From Succinatimonas sp. UBA7265 (GTDB taxonomy: Bacteria > Pseudomonadota > Gammaproteobacteria > Enterobacterales > Succinivibrionaceae), in assembly GCA_002473165.1 (NCBI GenBank), contig DKSD01000025.1:1-23270 (forward strand): DNA of 23,270 nucleotides, in the 5' to 3' direction. Both the position numbers and the translations under genes were made by a program. Position 1 is the first letter of the stretch; the number at the start of each line of letters is the position of its first letter. The notes beneath the pieces are model-generated. The model had not been told where the DNA came from, ran no database searches, and worked only from the letters and a program-made list of their open reading frames with translations. This document shows positions 1 to 8,302 of the stretch, piece after piece.

Positions 1-60
1 CATGATTTTCTTGGTGTGCGGAAAACTGCCTCTGAGGGAAGTGGTCACTGAAGTCTAAAA

Positions 61-95
61 AGGGAAAGAAAAGGGTCAGGCAAAATACCTAACCC
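61..95 (-). terminator. Intrinsic terminator of the Rpn-like nuclease gene
   Basis: Read on the minus strand, an 8-bp stem (GGGTTAGG pairing with CCTGACCC, one T·G wobble) closes a 7-nt loop at plus positions 73-95. It is followed directly by a T-rich run (plus 61-72). It starts four bases after the nuclease stop codon, so it looks like the transcript end of that single gene. Confidence 0.75.
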
Positions 96-98
96 ACA

Positions 99-875
99 CT
101 AAATAGCGAAAGGCCATAAATAGTGGCAGACGGCTCGCAGCCGCGGCGGAATGTCCGGGTTATTCCAGGCGCGCAGGTTCAAAAAATAGAGCCGCGGCGA
201 CGCGTAGTAGCTCAAGCCTGTCCAGTCTTCGGTCCTGCCGCTGGTATACAGCCAGCGGTTTTCGCCGAAAGGATCGAACCTGCATATGAAGAACACGTCC
301 GTGACCGGCGTTTCCCGGTATGGTGTTCCTTCATGCATCTCCGACATGCTGTTCATGATGCTGTACGCAAGCGCCCGTCCCTTAAGTTCTTCCGCCTTGC
401 GCCTTTGGATCGTTTCAGGGCTGCTGCCGTTTTCAGGTTTTTTTACATCAGGCAGTCTGCTTTGGTACTCGAAGTTCAGCATGTGACGGTGTTTGCAGTG
501 CACGATGCTGTCCAGGCGGATGGTTTTGCCCGACGCCACAAGATTAACGGTTTTCTCGGTCTGCCCGGCGCGTTTCTCATCAAGCTCCAGTTCCGGGTCA
601 TCAGTGACGAGCCGGGCGAACTCGGTCATAAGCGGCACGTTTTCACGGACAAAAGCCTTGAACGCCTCGTCCATCATGATGCTTGCGCCGTGCCAGCGGA
701 TGAACTGCTCGGAAAAGAAATGCTCGAGCAGCTGCTGCAGCGTTTTTGGCAGATCAAAGAAGCTCCGGCAGTGCGATTTTTCCGACTCGTACCAGCTGAC
801 GGTGTCTTCAAGCGACAGCACCGGCGTGTTTGCCAGAGGCGATAAACCGGAACCGGTTAATTTTGGCGGATTCAT
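99..875 (-). CDS. Rpn-like PD-(D/E)XK nuclease family ('transposase family') protein
   Basis: The 258-residue product resembles the Rpn / PD-(D/E)XK 'nuclease family transposase' group, whose members are linked to recombination-promoting DNA cleavage. Evidence is motif layout: an Asp at residue 122 (RLDSIV), then FEYQ with Glu136 and Gln138 as the E-x-Q half of the active site. These are followed by RALAYSI (168-174), GTPYRETPVTDVFFI (183-197) and a YFLNLRAWNNPDIPP stretch near 230-244, which matches the region where family members have a 'LN' turn. The start is supported by AAGGAG ten bases upstream of ATG. The chain ends soon after the LN region, whereas many relatives carry several tens of residues more, so the C-terminus may be shortened. 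A terminator follows at once. It stands alone and opposite to pheS. The family call is from recall of motifs; activity is not shown. Confidence 0.7.
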   Translation of the reverse strand: MNPPKLTGSGLSPLANTPVLSLEDTVSWYESEKSHCRSFFDLPKTLQQLLEHFFSEQFIRWHGASIMMDEAFKAFVRENVPLMTEFARLVTDDPELELDEKRAGQTEKTVNLVASGKTIRLDSIVHCKHRHMLNFEYQSRLPDVKKPENGSSPETIQRRKAEELKGRALAYSIMNSMSEMHEGTPYRETPVTDVFFICRFDPFGENRWLYTSGRTEDWTGLSYYASPRLYFLNLRAWNNPDIPPRLRAVCHYLWPFAI

Positions 876-938
876 GGTGAAAAAGCTCCTTAAGCGAATC
901 CTGCTAAATGTTGTAAGACAGTTGGATTTTTATTTAAA

Positions 939-967
939 CGTATAAAAATTAGCAAAATACCAAGCAA
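939..967 (-). promoter_or_regulatory. Candidate sigma-70 promoter for the Rpn-like gene
   Basis: On the minus strand TTGCTT (plus 962-967) and TATACG (plus 939-944) are separated by exactly 17 bp in an AT-rich stretch. The match is 3/6 at -35 and 4/6 at -10. The predicted start would give a leader of about 55-60 nt before the ATG at 875. Confidence 0.4.
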
Positions 968-1236
968 AAAGCAAATAAAGAATTAGATATTGTCTTATGT
1001 TACTGAAAAAATTGTCGATGTGAAGATTTTGCAGATCTTATACTGCGCTTTGTGCAGGTATGAGACGATGATTTTGCAGACTTGGGCGATCCTGAATTGC
1101 GCCGCTGCCGCCGCGGCCGGCAAAATTTTATTTTTAGCGGCAAAACGGCGATAATGGCAGGATCGCATAACGATGTATCAAGCGAAGGAAGGCCGCAGAA
1201 CCTTCCGCATGCACCCATACCGGTAACAAAGCAAAG
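968..1236. other. pheS upstream region without a recognisable gene
   Basis: No supported gene lies here. The left half is AT-rich, the right half GC-rich. It holds an 11-bp direct repeat (gattttgcaga at 1025-1035 and 1070-1080), a GC-rich inverted-repeat cluster at 1101-1141 followed by a T-rich run, a possible -10 box GATAAT at 1150-1155 without a good -35, and a 6-bp hairpin GGAAGG/CCTTCC (1187-1206) just before pheS. I see no phenylalanine-rich leader peptide like E. coli pheM. Confidence 0.5.
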
Positions 1237-2220
1237 ATGGATACTTTAGAAGAAGCCAAAGTCAAAGGCACGGAAGCGGCAAACGCCGCAGCTGACATGC
1301 AGGCTCTTGACGCAGTCAGAGTTGATTATCTGGGGAAAAAAGGCGTGTTTGCCGCCTTTATGCGCGAGCTGGGCAAACTCTCCAAGGAAGAGCGTCCGCA
1401 GCGCGGCGCCGTGATCAATGAGGCCAAACAGGCCGTGATCGCCGCAGTCGAGCAGCGCCGCGAGGCGCTGGAGCGGGAAGAGCTTGAAAAGAAGCTCAGC
1501 TCCGAGACCGTGGACATCACGCTGCCGGGCAGGCGCAGCGAAAACGGCTCGCTGCACCCGGTTTCCCGCACGGTGCAGAGGATCAAAGAACTCTTTGGCT
1601 CCATGGGCTTTGATGTGGTCGGCGGCCCGGAGATCGAGGACGACTACCACAACTTCGACGCCTTAAACCTGCCGCCCAACCATCCCGCCCGCGCCTCACA
1701 TGACACGTTCATGGTGGAAAACGGGCTGCTGCTGCGCTCGCAGACTTCCTCGGTGCAGATCCGCGTGATGGAGCGTCAGAAGCCGCCTATCCGCATGATC
1801 GCCCCGGGGCGCGTGTACCGCAACGACTACGATATGACCCATACCCCGATGTTCCATCAGGTCGAAGGGCTGGTGGTCGATGAAAAGGTCTCGTTTGCCG
1901 ATCTGAAAGGCGTGCTGCACACCTTCCTGCTGAATTTCTTTGAAGAAGAACTCGAGGTGCGCTTCCGCCCCTCCTACTTCCCGTTCACCGAACCTTCGGC
2001 TGAGGCGGACTTAAGGCGCAAAGGCGGCAAGTGGCTTGAGGTCCTAGGCTGCGGCATGGTGCACCCCAACGTGCTGCGCAACTTGGGCATCGACACCGAC
2101 AGGTACACCGGCTACGCCTTTGGCATGGGCATAGAACGCCTGACCATGCTGCGCTACGGCGTAAACGATCTGCGCGCGTTCTTCGAGAACGATCTGCGCT
2201 TCTTAAAGCAGTTCGCCTGA
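1237..2220 (+). CDS. pheS: Phenylalanyl-tRNA synthetase alpha subunit
   Basis: This is the catalytic alpha subunit of the class IIc (alpha-beta)2 synthetase that charges tRNA-Phe in the cytoplasm. The 327 residues equal the E. coli length. An N-terminal coiled coil (about 1-85, with VRVDYLGKKG at 27-36) precedes the catalytic core. The core shows GRVYRNDYDMTHTPMFHQVEG (motif 2 region), FRPSYFPFTEPSAE, KWLEVLGCGMVHPNVL and the motif 3 segment YAFGMGIERLTML. The alanine of YAFGMG, which shapes the phenylalanine pocket in E. coli, is kept. The ATG at 1237 aligns with the usual N-terminus, although there is no clear Shine-Dalgarno sequence before it. It is the first gene of a seven-gene string, 31 nt ahead of pheT. 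Confidence 0.97.
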   Translation: MDTLEEAKVKGTEAANAAADMQALDAVRVDYLGKKGVFAAFMRELGKLSKEERPQRGAVINEAKQAVIAAVEQRREALEREELEKKLSSETVDITLPGRRSENGSLHPVSRTVQRIKELFGSMGFDVVGGPEIEDDYHNFDALNLPPNHPARASHDTFMVENGLLLRSQTSSVQIRVMERQKPPIRMIAPGRVYRNDYDMTHTPMFHQVEGLVVDEKVSFADLKGVLHTFLLNFFEEELEVRFRPSYFPFTEPSAEADLRRKGGKWLEVLGCGMVHPNVLRNLGIDTDRYTGYAFGMGIERLTMLRYGVNDLRAFFENDLRFLKQFA

Positions 2221-2251
2221 TGTGCCTTGGATTTGATACGGAAGATAAAAG

Positions 2252-4630
2252 ATGCTGTTCAATAAGAAATGGGTCGATGAGCTGGTACCCAATAGACTGA
2301 GCGCACAGGAGCTGTGCGACAAAATCACTATGGCGGGCCTGGAAGTGGACAACGCCTCCGCCCCCTGCGGCAACTTCTCCAAAGTCGTCGTGGCCAAAGT
2401 GCTCGACTGCTGGCCGCACCCGGATTCTGATCACATGCATGTGACGAAGGTGGATGCCGGCACCGGCGAAGAACTGCAGATAGTCTGCGGCGCCCCGAAT
2501 GTCAGGGCCGGCCTCAAGGTCTGCTGCGCGCTTTTAGGCGCGCAGGTGGGTGATCTTAAGATCAAGGACGCAAAACTGCGCGGCGTCGATTCCTGCGGCA
2601 TGCTCTGTTCTTACAAGGAACTGGGCATGGCCGAAGAATCTAGCGGCATCATCGAACTGCCTGAGGACGCTCCGGTGGGGCAGGACGTGCATGATTACCT
2701 GCACCTTGACGACACCGTCGTCGATATCGATCTGACCACGAACCGCGCCGACTGCCTGGGCATCACGGGCATCGCCCGCGAGGTGGCCGTGCTGACGGGG
2801 CAGAAGCTCAAATACCCTGAGGTCAGGGAAGTCCCGGCCGCCATCGCCGACACCTTCCCGGTTGAGGTTGAAGACAAAGCGGCCTGCCCGCGCTATCTGT
2901 GCCGCGTGATCCGCGGGGTCAACCAAAAAGCCAAAAGCCCGCTGTGGATGACCGAGCGCCTGCGCCGCCTGGGGATCCGCCCGATCTCCCCGATCGTGGA
3001 CGTCACGAACTACGTCATGCTTGAGTACAGCCAGCCGCTGCATTCTTTTGATCTCGGCAGGCTGAAAGATCGGATCGTTGTGCGCCGCGCCCGCCCAGGC
3101 GAGAAGCTGCGCGTGCTCTCAGGCGAGGAGCTCAGCTTAAAGCCTGACACCCTGGTCATAGCCGACGCTGAGGGCCCGGCGGCTCTGGCCGGCATCTTCG
3201 GGGGCGAGAAATCCGGGATCAGCGAGGCGACAACGGACGTGCTGCTGGAGTCGGCTTTCTTCAGCCCTGACGCCATCAAAGGCCATGCCCGCGAGTACGG
3301 CCTGGACACTGAGGCCGCCCGCCGCTTTGAACGCGGCGTCGATCACGAGGGCCAGCGCCGCGCACTTGAGCGCGCCACGGCGCTGCTCTTTGAGATCGCA
3401 GGCGGCAAAGCCGGCCCGGTCAACGAGGCCGTGAGCGCAGAGTTCCTGCCCAGACACGCGCCGATCCTGCTGCGCTATTCCAAGCTTGAAAAAGTCTTAG
3501 GCGAGCGCATCGATCCTAAGACCGTGTTCTCCATCCTGGATTCACTGGAGCTTTCGCCCAAAGATACCGCGGAAGGCGTGGAGTGCGTGTCGCCTTCTTT
3601 CCGCTATGACATCAGTATCGAAGAGGATCTCATAGAGGAAGTCGCTCGCATCTACGGCTATGACAGCATTCCGAGCACGACGCAGGTTAGCTCGCTTGAC
3701 ATGAAGGCCCTGCGCGAGGAAGACGTCGATGACCGCCTGATCAAGGACGCGCTCGTGAGCTCCGGTTACAACGAAGCCATCACCTACTCGTTCACCCACC
3801 CTGACTGGCTTAAGGTCTTCAATGACATCAAGCCGCTGATGCTCACCACCCCGATCTCCCCGGAGCTCTCGGCCATGCGCACCACGCTGCTGGCCGCGCT
3901 GTGCGAGGCTGCCAGATATAACCAGAACCGCCAGCAAAAGCGCATCCGCCTCTTTGAGCAGGGACTGCGTTACATCATGGATGACAAGGCGGAAAACGGT
4001 GTGCGCCAGGAGCCCATGGTGGCAGGCGTGGCTGTCGGCGAATACGGCAGCGAGAACTGGGGGCAGGGCGCGCGCAGCGTCGACTTCTTTGACATGAAGG
4101 GCGATGTGGAAAAGCTCATCGCCATCACCGATCGCGCAGGTGAGTTTGAATTCCGCAAGACGACGGAGCGCGCGCTGCACCCGGGGCAGGGCGCTGACAT
4201 CTATCTCGCTGGGCGCAAGGTCGGCTTTGTCGGCATGCTCCATCCTCTGGCTCAGAAAAAACTGGGGCTTAAAGGCAGCGCCGGCGTGTTCGAACTGGAG
4301 CGGGAGGCGCTCTCGCTGCGCCGCGTGCCGGTGTTCAAGCCGCTGTCGAAATTCCCGTCCGTGCGCCGCGACTTCGCGTTCGTCCTAAGCAAGGACGTCA
4401 CCGCCGCCGCGCTGACCGCGCTGATCCGCAAGAGTGCCGGGAAACTGTTGCAGGATGCGGTGATCTTCGACGTGTTCGAGGATGAGAAATTAGGCGATCG
4501 CCGCAGCGTGGCGCTGGGCGTGATCTTCCAGGATCCCGAGCGCACGCTCGAGGATGCCGAGGTCGACGCGCTGGCCTCGAAGATCGTTGACGCCGCGCAT
4601 TCAGAGCTGGGCGCGCAACTGCGTTCCTGA
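2252..4630 (+). CDS. pheT: Phenylalanyl-tRNA synthetase beta subunit
   Basis: Beta subunit of the same synthetase; it binds tRNA and edits mischarged Tyr-tRNA-Phe. At 792 residues it is full length (E. coli 795). The EMAP-like tRNA-binding domain is near 39-150 and includes HPDSDHMHVTKVDAG and a GAPNVRAG motif. The B3/4 editing domain follows (about 210-390), then B5 near 400-480 (EDLIEEVARIYGYD), then the class II-like core. The C-terminal ferredoxin-fold anticodon-binding domain starts near residue 695 (FKPLSKFPSVRRDFAFVL). GGAAG lies 7 nt before the ATG. Unlike E. coli, no ihfA follows; xseB begins 13 nt after the stop codon. Confidence 0.97.
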   Translation: MLFNKKWVDELVPNRLSAQELCDKITMAGLEVDNASAPCGNFSKVVVAKVLDCWPHPDSDHMHVTKVDAGTGEELQIVCGAPNVRAGLKVCCALLGAQVGDLKIKDAKLRGVDSCGMLCSYKELGMAEESSGIIELPEDAPVGQDVHDYLHLDDTVVDIDLTTNRADCLGITGIAREVAVLTGQKLKYPEVREVPAAIADTFPVEVEDKAACPRYLCRVIRGVNQKAKSPLWMTERLRRLGIRPISPIVDVTNYVMLEYSQPLHSFDLGRLKDRIVVRRARPGEKLRVLSGEELSLKPDTLVIADAEGPAALAGIFGGEKSGISEATTDVLLESAFFSPDAIKGHAREYGLDTEAARRFERGVDHEGQRRALERATALLFEIAGGKAGPVNEAVSAEFLPRHAPILLRYSKLEKVLGERIDPKTVFSILDSLELSPKDTAEGVECVSPSFRYDISIEEDLIEEVARIYGYDSIPSTTQVSSLDMKALREEDVDDRLIKDALVSSGYNEAITYSFTHPDWLKVFNDIKPLMLTTPISPELSAMRTTLLAALCEAARYNQNRQQKRIRLFEQGLRYIMDDKAENGVRQEPMVAGVAVGEYGSENWGQGARSVDFFDMKGDVEKLIAITDRAGEFEFRKTTERALHPGQGADIYLAGRKVGFVGMLHPLAQKKLGLKGSAGVFELEREALSLRRVPVFKPLSKFPSVRRDFAFVLSKDVTAAALTALIRKSAGKLLQDAVIFDVFEDEKLGDRRSVALGVIFQDPERTLEDAEVDALASKIVDAAHSELGAQLRS

Positions 4631-4643
4631 CAAGGGAGGGCTG

Positions 4644-4931
4644 ATGGCCTCTAAAAAAGACGGCTCGGTCAACGTTGAAAAGAGCTTAAAAGAGCTTGAA
4701 GCGCTTGTGGTGAAACTCGAGGCCGGCCAGCTGCCCCTTGACGAGGCCATCAGCGCTTATGAGCAGGGCATGGAGCTGGCGTCTTCGTGCAAGCAGGCTT
4801 TGGACAAGATGTCCCAGAAGATCACGCTGGCGCGCGACAAAGCGCGCGCTGCCATGGGGCTGGACACTGCGCCCGCAGAGCCTGACAAGGCGCCTGAGGA
4901 CGATGACGGTGGCGACGATACGCCGTTCTGA
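4644..4931 (+). CDS. xseB: Exodeoxyribonuclease VII small subunit
   Basis: Small subunit that assembles with XseA into exonuclease VII, which degrades single-stranded DNA. The 95-residue product has the family signature from residue 10 on: EKSLKELEALVVKLEAGQLP, then DEAISAYEQGMELASSCKQALD, forming the paired helices typical of XseB. It ends in an acidic tail (residues about 75-95, EDDDGGDD) beyond the conserved part. The ATG at 4644 is chosen because AGGGAGG sits three bases upstream and the family begins here; a longer in-frame extension would run back into pheT. ispA follows after 8 nt, the gene order seen in many gammaproteobacteria. Confidence 0.95.
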   Translation: MASKKDGSVNVEKSLKELEALVVKLEAGQLPLDEAISAYEQGMELASSCKQALDKMSQKITLARDKARAAMGLDTAPAEPDKAPEDDDGGDDTPF

Positions 4932-4939
4932 GGCTGCGC

Positions 4940-5854
4940 ATGGAAACACAGGATCTCTCTTTGCTAAAAGCGTTTGCCACCTCGCACGCTGAACGTGTCA
5001 CCGCTTTTATGCGCGAAAAGCTCGATGAGCTCCCAGAGGACGCCCCTGGGCTTTGCGAGAGCATGAAATACGCGCTGCTCTTAGGCGGCAAGCGCGCCCG
5101 CCCGGTGCTGGTGTACGCTGCAGGGGCGCTTTACGGCGTTTCCGAGAGCGCGCTTGACTATGCCGCCGCCGCCGTAGAGTGCATCCACTCGTACTCGCTC
5201 ATCCACGATGACATGCCGGAGATGGACAACGACACGCTGCGCCGCGGGCATCCCACGGTGCACGTAAAATTCGGCCAGGCCGGGGCGCTGCTTTCAGGCG
5301 ACAGCCTGCAGGCTTTAGCCTTCCAGTTCCTCTCCGATCCGCGCTCAGGCCTTTCAGACGCCGCGGTCGCGCGTTTAACCCGTGTGCTCTCCAAAGCCGC
5401 AGGCTATAACGGCATGTGCGGCGGGCAGGCTTTGGATCTTGACGCGGAGCATCAGCGCCTTACGCTTTCACAGTTGCGCCATCTGCACGCGCTCAAGACG
5501 GGCGCGCTCATCCGCGCGGCCGTGCAGTTGGGGGCCCAGGCCTCGGACAGTGCAGCGGCTGCCGAGCTTGAGGTCCTGGACCGCTACGGGGCGGACGCGG
5601 GACTGGCCTTCCAGATCTGGGATGATGTGCTCGATGTCACCGGCGAGACCGCGGTTTTGGGCAAGACCGCCGGCATAGACGCGCTAAACGGCAAGAACAC
5701 CTATCCGGCGCTGCTCGGACTTGACAAAGCCAAAGCCATGGCAGCGGAGGCGGCGGAGAATGCCGCCTCAGCGCTTGACGCTCTAAACTTTGCCGATGAA
5801 AAAACCGCCGTGCTCAGGCAGTTTGCCAGCTTTTGCGTGCAGAGGGATCACTGA
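4940..5854 (+). CDS. ispA: Farnesyl diphosphate synthase (geranyltranstransferase)
   Basis: Condenses IPP with DMAPP and GPP to make farnesyl diphosphate, the precursor of undecaprenyl phosphate and quinone side chains. The 304-residue chain carries GGKRARP (49-55), the first aspartate-rich motif DDMPEMD (90-96, the DDxxxxD form usual in bacterial FPP synthases) followed by RRGHPTVH, a KTGALIRAAV segment, and the second motif DDVLD (228-232). Similar chain-length synthases exist (GGPP synthase), but the DDxxxxD form and the xseB-ispA-dxs context favour IspA. A GAGG overlapping the xseB stop serves as ribosome-binding site. The dxs ATG lies 2 nt after the stop codon, so translation is probably coupled. 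Confidence 0.94.
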   Translation: METQDLSLLKAFATSHAERVTAFMREKLDELPEDAPGLCESMKYALLLGGKRARPVLVYAAGALYGVSESALDYAAAAVECIHSYSLIHDDMPEMDNDTLRRGHPTVHVKFGQAGALLSGDSLQALAFQFLSDPRSGLSDAAVARLTRVLSKAAGYNGMCGGQALDLDAEHQRLTLSQLRHLHALKTGALIRAAVQLGAQASDSAAAAELEVLDRYGADAGLAFQIWDDVLDVTGETAVLGKTAGIDALNGKNTYPALLGLDKAKAMAAEAAENAASALDALNFADEKTAVLRQFASFCVQRDH

Positions 5855-5856
5855 AC

Positions 5857-7812
5857 ATGCAGCAAGGCGGCGAGGGGAAGACTGTGGTGCGGGATCTCCT
5901 GAGCACGATCAGTTCCCCCGAGGATTTGAGAAAACTGCCTGAGGGCGAGCTGCCGCTTTTGTGCGAGGAACTGCGCGCCTGCCTCATTGACACCGTGAGC
6001 AAGACGGCGGGCCACCTCGCCTCGGGCCTTGCCACTGTGGAGCTTGCGGTGGCTGTGCACTACGTCTTTGACACCCCGCGCGATCGCCTCGTGTGGGATG
6101 TCGGCCACCAGGCCTACCCGCACAAGATCCTCACGGGCCACCGCGAGGAGCTTAAGACCATACGCAAAAAAAACGGCCTGCACGCTTTTATCTGGCGCGG
6201 CGAGACCCCCTTTGATCTGCTGTGCACCGGCCACGCCTCCACCTCGATTGGCTCGGCTTTGGGCCTTGCTGTGGCCGCGCGCGATCTGGGCGAGAAGCGC
6301 AATACCATCGCCGTCATCGGCGACGGAGCGCTTACGGGGGGCGCGGCCTATGAGGCCATGAACAACGCCGGCGATCTTAAAGATCTCAATCTGCTTGTGA
6401 TCTTAAACGACAACGAGATGAGCATCTCGCACAATGTCGGCGCCGTCGCCCGCGGGCTTACGACCATCCTCACGAACCCCCATTACGTCAAATTCATGAA
6501 AGGCGGCGTGCAGGTGCTCAAGGAGCGCCTCCCAGCCATCCATGATCTCGCCGTACGCGCCCAGGAGCACGTCAAGGGCATGGTGATGCCCGGCACGCTC
6601 TTTGAGGAACTTGGCTTCAACTACTCAGGCCCGGTGGACGGTCACGACGTGCTAAGCCTTATCGGCGTGCTGCGCAACCTCAAGTCCTACGGCGGGCTGC
6701 AGCTGCTGCATGTCTATACGAAAAAGGGCAAGGGCTACGCTCCGGCCGAGGCGGATCCGACAGGCTACCACGGCGTGCCGGTCTTCGATCCCGACCTAGG
6801 CATTCGCGAAAACCCCGAGAGCTCCAAAACGTTCTCCGCAGGTTTTGGCCGCTGGCTGTGCGATCGCGCCGCCTCCGAGTCGCGCCTGATGGCGATCACC
6901 CCGGCCATGCGCGAAGGCTCGGGCATGAAGGAGTTCTCCGAGAAATTCCCCAAACAGTTCTTTGACGTCGGCATCGCCGAGCAGCACGCCATGATCTTTG
7001 CCTCGGGGCTGGCCGCAGGCGGCATGCGCCCGGTCGTTTCTATGTACAGCACGTTCCTGCAGCGCGCCTATGACGGCGTGATCCATGATTTCGCTCTGCA
7101 GCAGCTGCCGATCGTGCTCGCCGTCGATCGCGGCGGGATCGTGGGCCCTGACGGGCCGTCGCACCAGGGCGTGTTCGATCTCGCATACCTGCGCACCGTG
7201 CCCGGGATCATCGTCATGACGCCCTCAAGCCTTGACGAACAGTACCGCATGCTCAACACGGCCTGGGCTTTAAAATCCCCGTGCGTCGTCCGCTATCCGC
7301 GCGGCGCCGGGCGCAGCTCCGGAGTGCCGATCGGCATTGATGAGACGCTGGAAGTCGGGCGCGCCAGGATCCTGTGCGAAGGCGGCGGTGTCGCCGTCGC
7401 CGCGTTCGGACCGGTGGCGCTCGATCTGGAAAAACCCTGCCGCGAGCGCGGATTTACGCTTGCAGACATGCGCTTTGCCAAGCCCTTGGATTACGCTTTC
7501 CTGGATCGCGTTGGCAGGAGCTGCTCCCTGCTGATGACCGTCGAGGACGGCGCGCGCTCAGGCGGGCTTGGCGAGGAGATCGCTGCCTATTTTGAGGAGC
7601 AGGGCTATTCCTGTCGAGTCGAGATCGCCGCCGTGCCTGACCGCTTTATCATGGAAGACACGCGCGAGGCGATCTTAAAAGAGCTGCGCCTTGACGCCGC
7701 GGGCGTGATCGCGCGTATCGACGAGTGTCTAAAAGGCGCGCTGCCATCTGCCAGGGCGGAAGGCGGCAGCCTGGCAAAACCTAGGATCCTTCACCAAAAC
7801 AGGAGCAAGTGA
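5857..7812 (+). CDS. dxs: 1-deoxy-D-xylulose-5-phosphate synthase
   Basis: Thiamine-diphosphate enzyme that joins pyruvate and glyceraldehyde 3-phosphate, the first step of the MEP isoprenoid pathway. From the chosen ATG it has 651 residues (E. coli 620). Seen are SGH (51-53), DVGHQAYPHKILTG (81-94), the ThDP-binding GDGALTGGAAYEAMNNAGD (155-173) with LNDNEMS, GPVDGHD, KKGKGYAPAE, and the catalytic glutamate E375 in IAEQHA. The C-terminal transketolase domain is intact and about 27 extra residues follow the usual end. A TTG eight codons upstream is possible, but the ATG at 5857 has AGAGGGA nine bases before it. The stop codon overlaps the yajQ start (TGATG). Confidence 0.97.
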   Translation: MQQGGEGKTVVRDLLSTISSPEDLRKLPEGELPLLCEELRACLIDTVSKTAGHLASGLATVELAVAVHYVFDTPRDRLVWDVGHQAYPHKILTGHREELKTIRKKNGLHAFIWRGETPFDLLCTGHASTSIGSALGLAVAARDLGEKRNTIAVIGDGALTGGAAYEAMNNAGDLKDLNLLVILNDNEMSISHNVGAVARGLTTILTNPHYVKFMKGGVQVLKERLPAIHDLAVRAQEHVKGMVMPGTLFEELGFNYSGPVDGHDVLSLIGVLRNLKSYGGLQLLHVYTKKGKGYAPAEADPTGYHGVPVFDPDLGIRENPESSKTFSAGFGRWLCDRAASESRLMAITPAMREGSGMKEFSEKFPKQFFDVGIAEQHAMIFASGLAAGGMRPVVSMYSTFLQRAYDGVIHDFALQQLPIVLAVDRGGIVGPDGPSHQGVFDLAYLRTVPGIIVMTPSSLDEQYRMLNTAWALKSPCVVRYPRGAGRSSGVPIGIDETLEVGRARILCEGGGVAVAAFGPVALDLEKPCRERGFTLADMRFAKPLDYAFLDRVGRSCSLLMTVEDGARSGGLGEEIAAYFEEQGYSCRVEIAAVPDRFIMEDTREAILKELRLDAAGVIARIDECLKGALPSARAEGGSLAKPRILHQNRSK

Positions 7813-8300
7813 TGCCTTCATTTGACATCGTGTCCAAGATCAAAAAAGACGAAGTGCAAAACGCCGTCGACAACGCCTCGCGCGAGCTCCAGGGCCGCTA
7901 TGATTTTCGCGGCACCGAGTCCTCGTTTACGCTCTCTAAAGAAGATCTGAGCGTGAAGCTTGACGCCCCGGAGAACTTCCAGCTCCAGCAGATGGACGAG
8001 ATCCTGCGCGGCAAGCTTGCCAAGCGCGGCATCGAGGCCTCCTCGGCCGTCTTCGGGGAGATGACGCGCTCGGGCAAGCGCTCTTTGCAGACCGTCACGT
8101 TTGCCCAGGGCATAGACCGCGAGCTTGCCAAAAAGATCATCAAGGCTGTCAAGGACTCGAAGATCAAGGTCGACGCCAAGGTCTTTGCCGACAGTGTGCG
8201 TGTCACCGGCAAGAAGCGCGACGATCTGCAGGCCGTGATCGCGCTGATCCGCGCAGGCAATTTCGGCCAGCCGCTGCAGTTTGAGAATTTCAGGGACTGA
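7812..8300 (+). CDS. yajQ: YajQ family nucleotide-binding protein (UPF0234/DUF520)
   Basis: The 162-residue product begins with the family hallmark MPSFDIVS and has the expected length and pattern: EVQNAVDNASRELQGRYDFRG near 14-34, then FQLQQMDEILRGKLAKRGI and KKIIKAVKDSKIKVDAKV. YajQ proteins fold as two RNP-like halves and bind nucleotides or RNA; a Xanthomonas member is a c-di-GMP effector. The role here is not known from the sequence. AGGAG at 7801-7805 lies six bases before the ATG, which overlaps the dxs stop. A GTG one codon earlier is possible but breaks the conserved start. The next gene begins 2 nt after the stop codon. Confidence 0.95.
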   Translation: MPSFDIVSKIKKDEVQNAVDNASRELQGRYDFRGTESSFTLSKEDLSVKLDAPENFQLQQMDEILRGKLAKRGIEASSAVFGEMTRSGKRSLQTVTFAQGIDRELAKKIIKAVKDSKIKVDAKVFADSVRVTGKKRDDLQAVIALIRAGNFGQPLQFENFRD

Positions 8301-8302
8301 AT

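Noticed and set aside
123..845. 240-codon open frame on the plus strand opposite the Rpn-like gene
   Set aside because: It lies wholly inside the minus-strand gene, has no recognisable motif or ribosome-binding site, and its composition is that of an antisense shadow.
1068..1154. 28-codon frame before pheS as an attenuator leader peptide
   Set aside because: It contains only one Phe codon, has a weak ribosome-binding site, and no clean terminator/antiterminator pair ends just before pheS.
1000..1218. 72-codon minus-strand frame in the pheS upstream region
   Set aside because: No ribosome-binding site, low-complexity basic/serine composition typical of a GC-rich shadow, and it overlaps the pheS leader.
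3542..4243. 233-codon minus-strand frame inside pheT
   Set aside because: Antisense of a well-conserved gene in high-GC DNA; no family resemblance. Similar long antisense frames in glnD and nqrF were dropped for the same reason.
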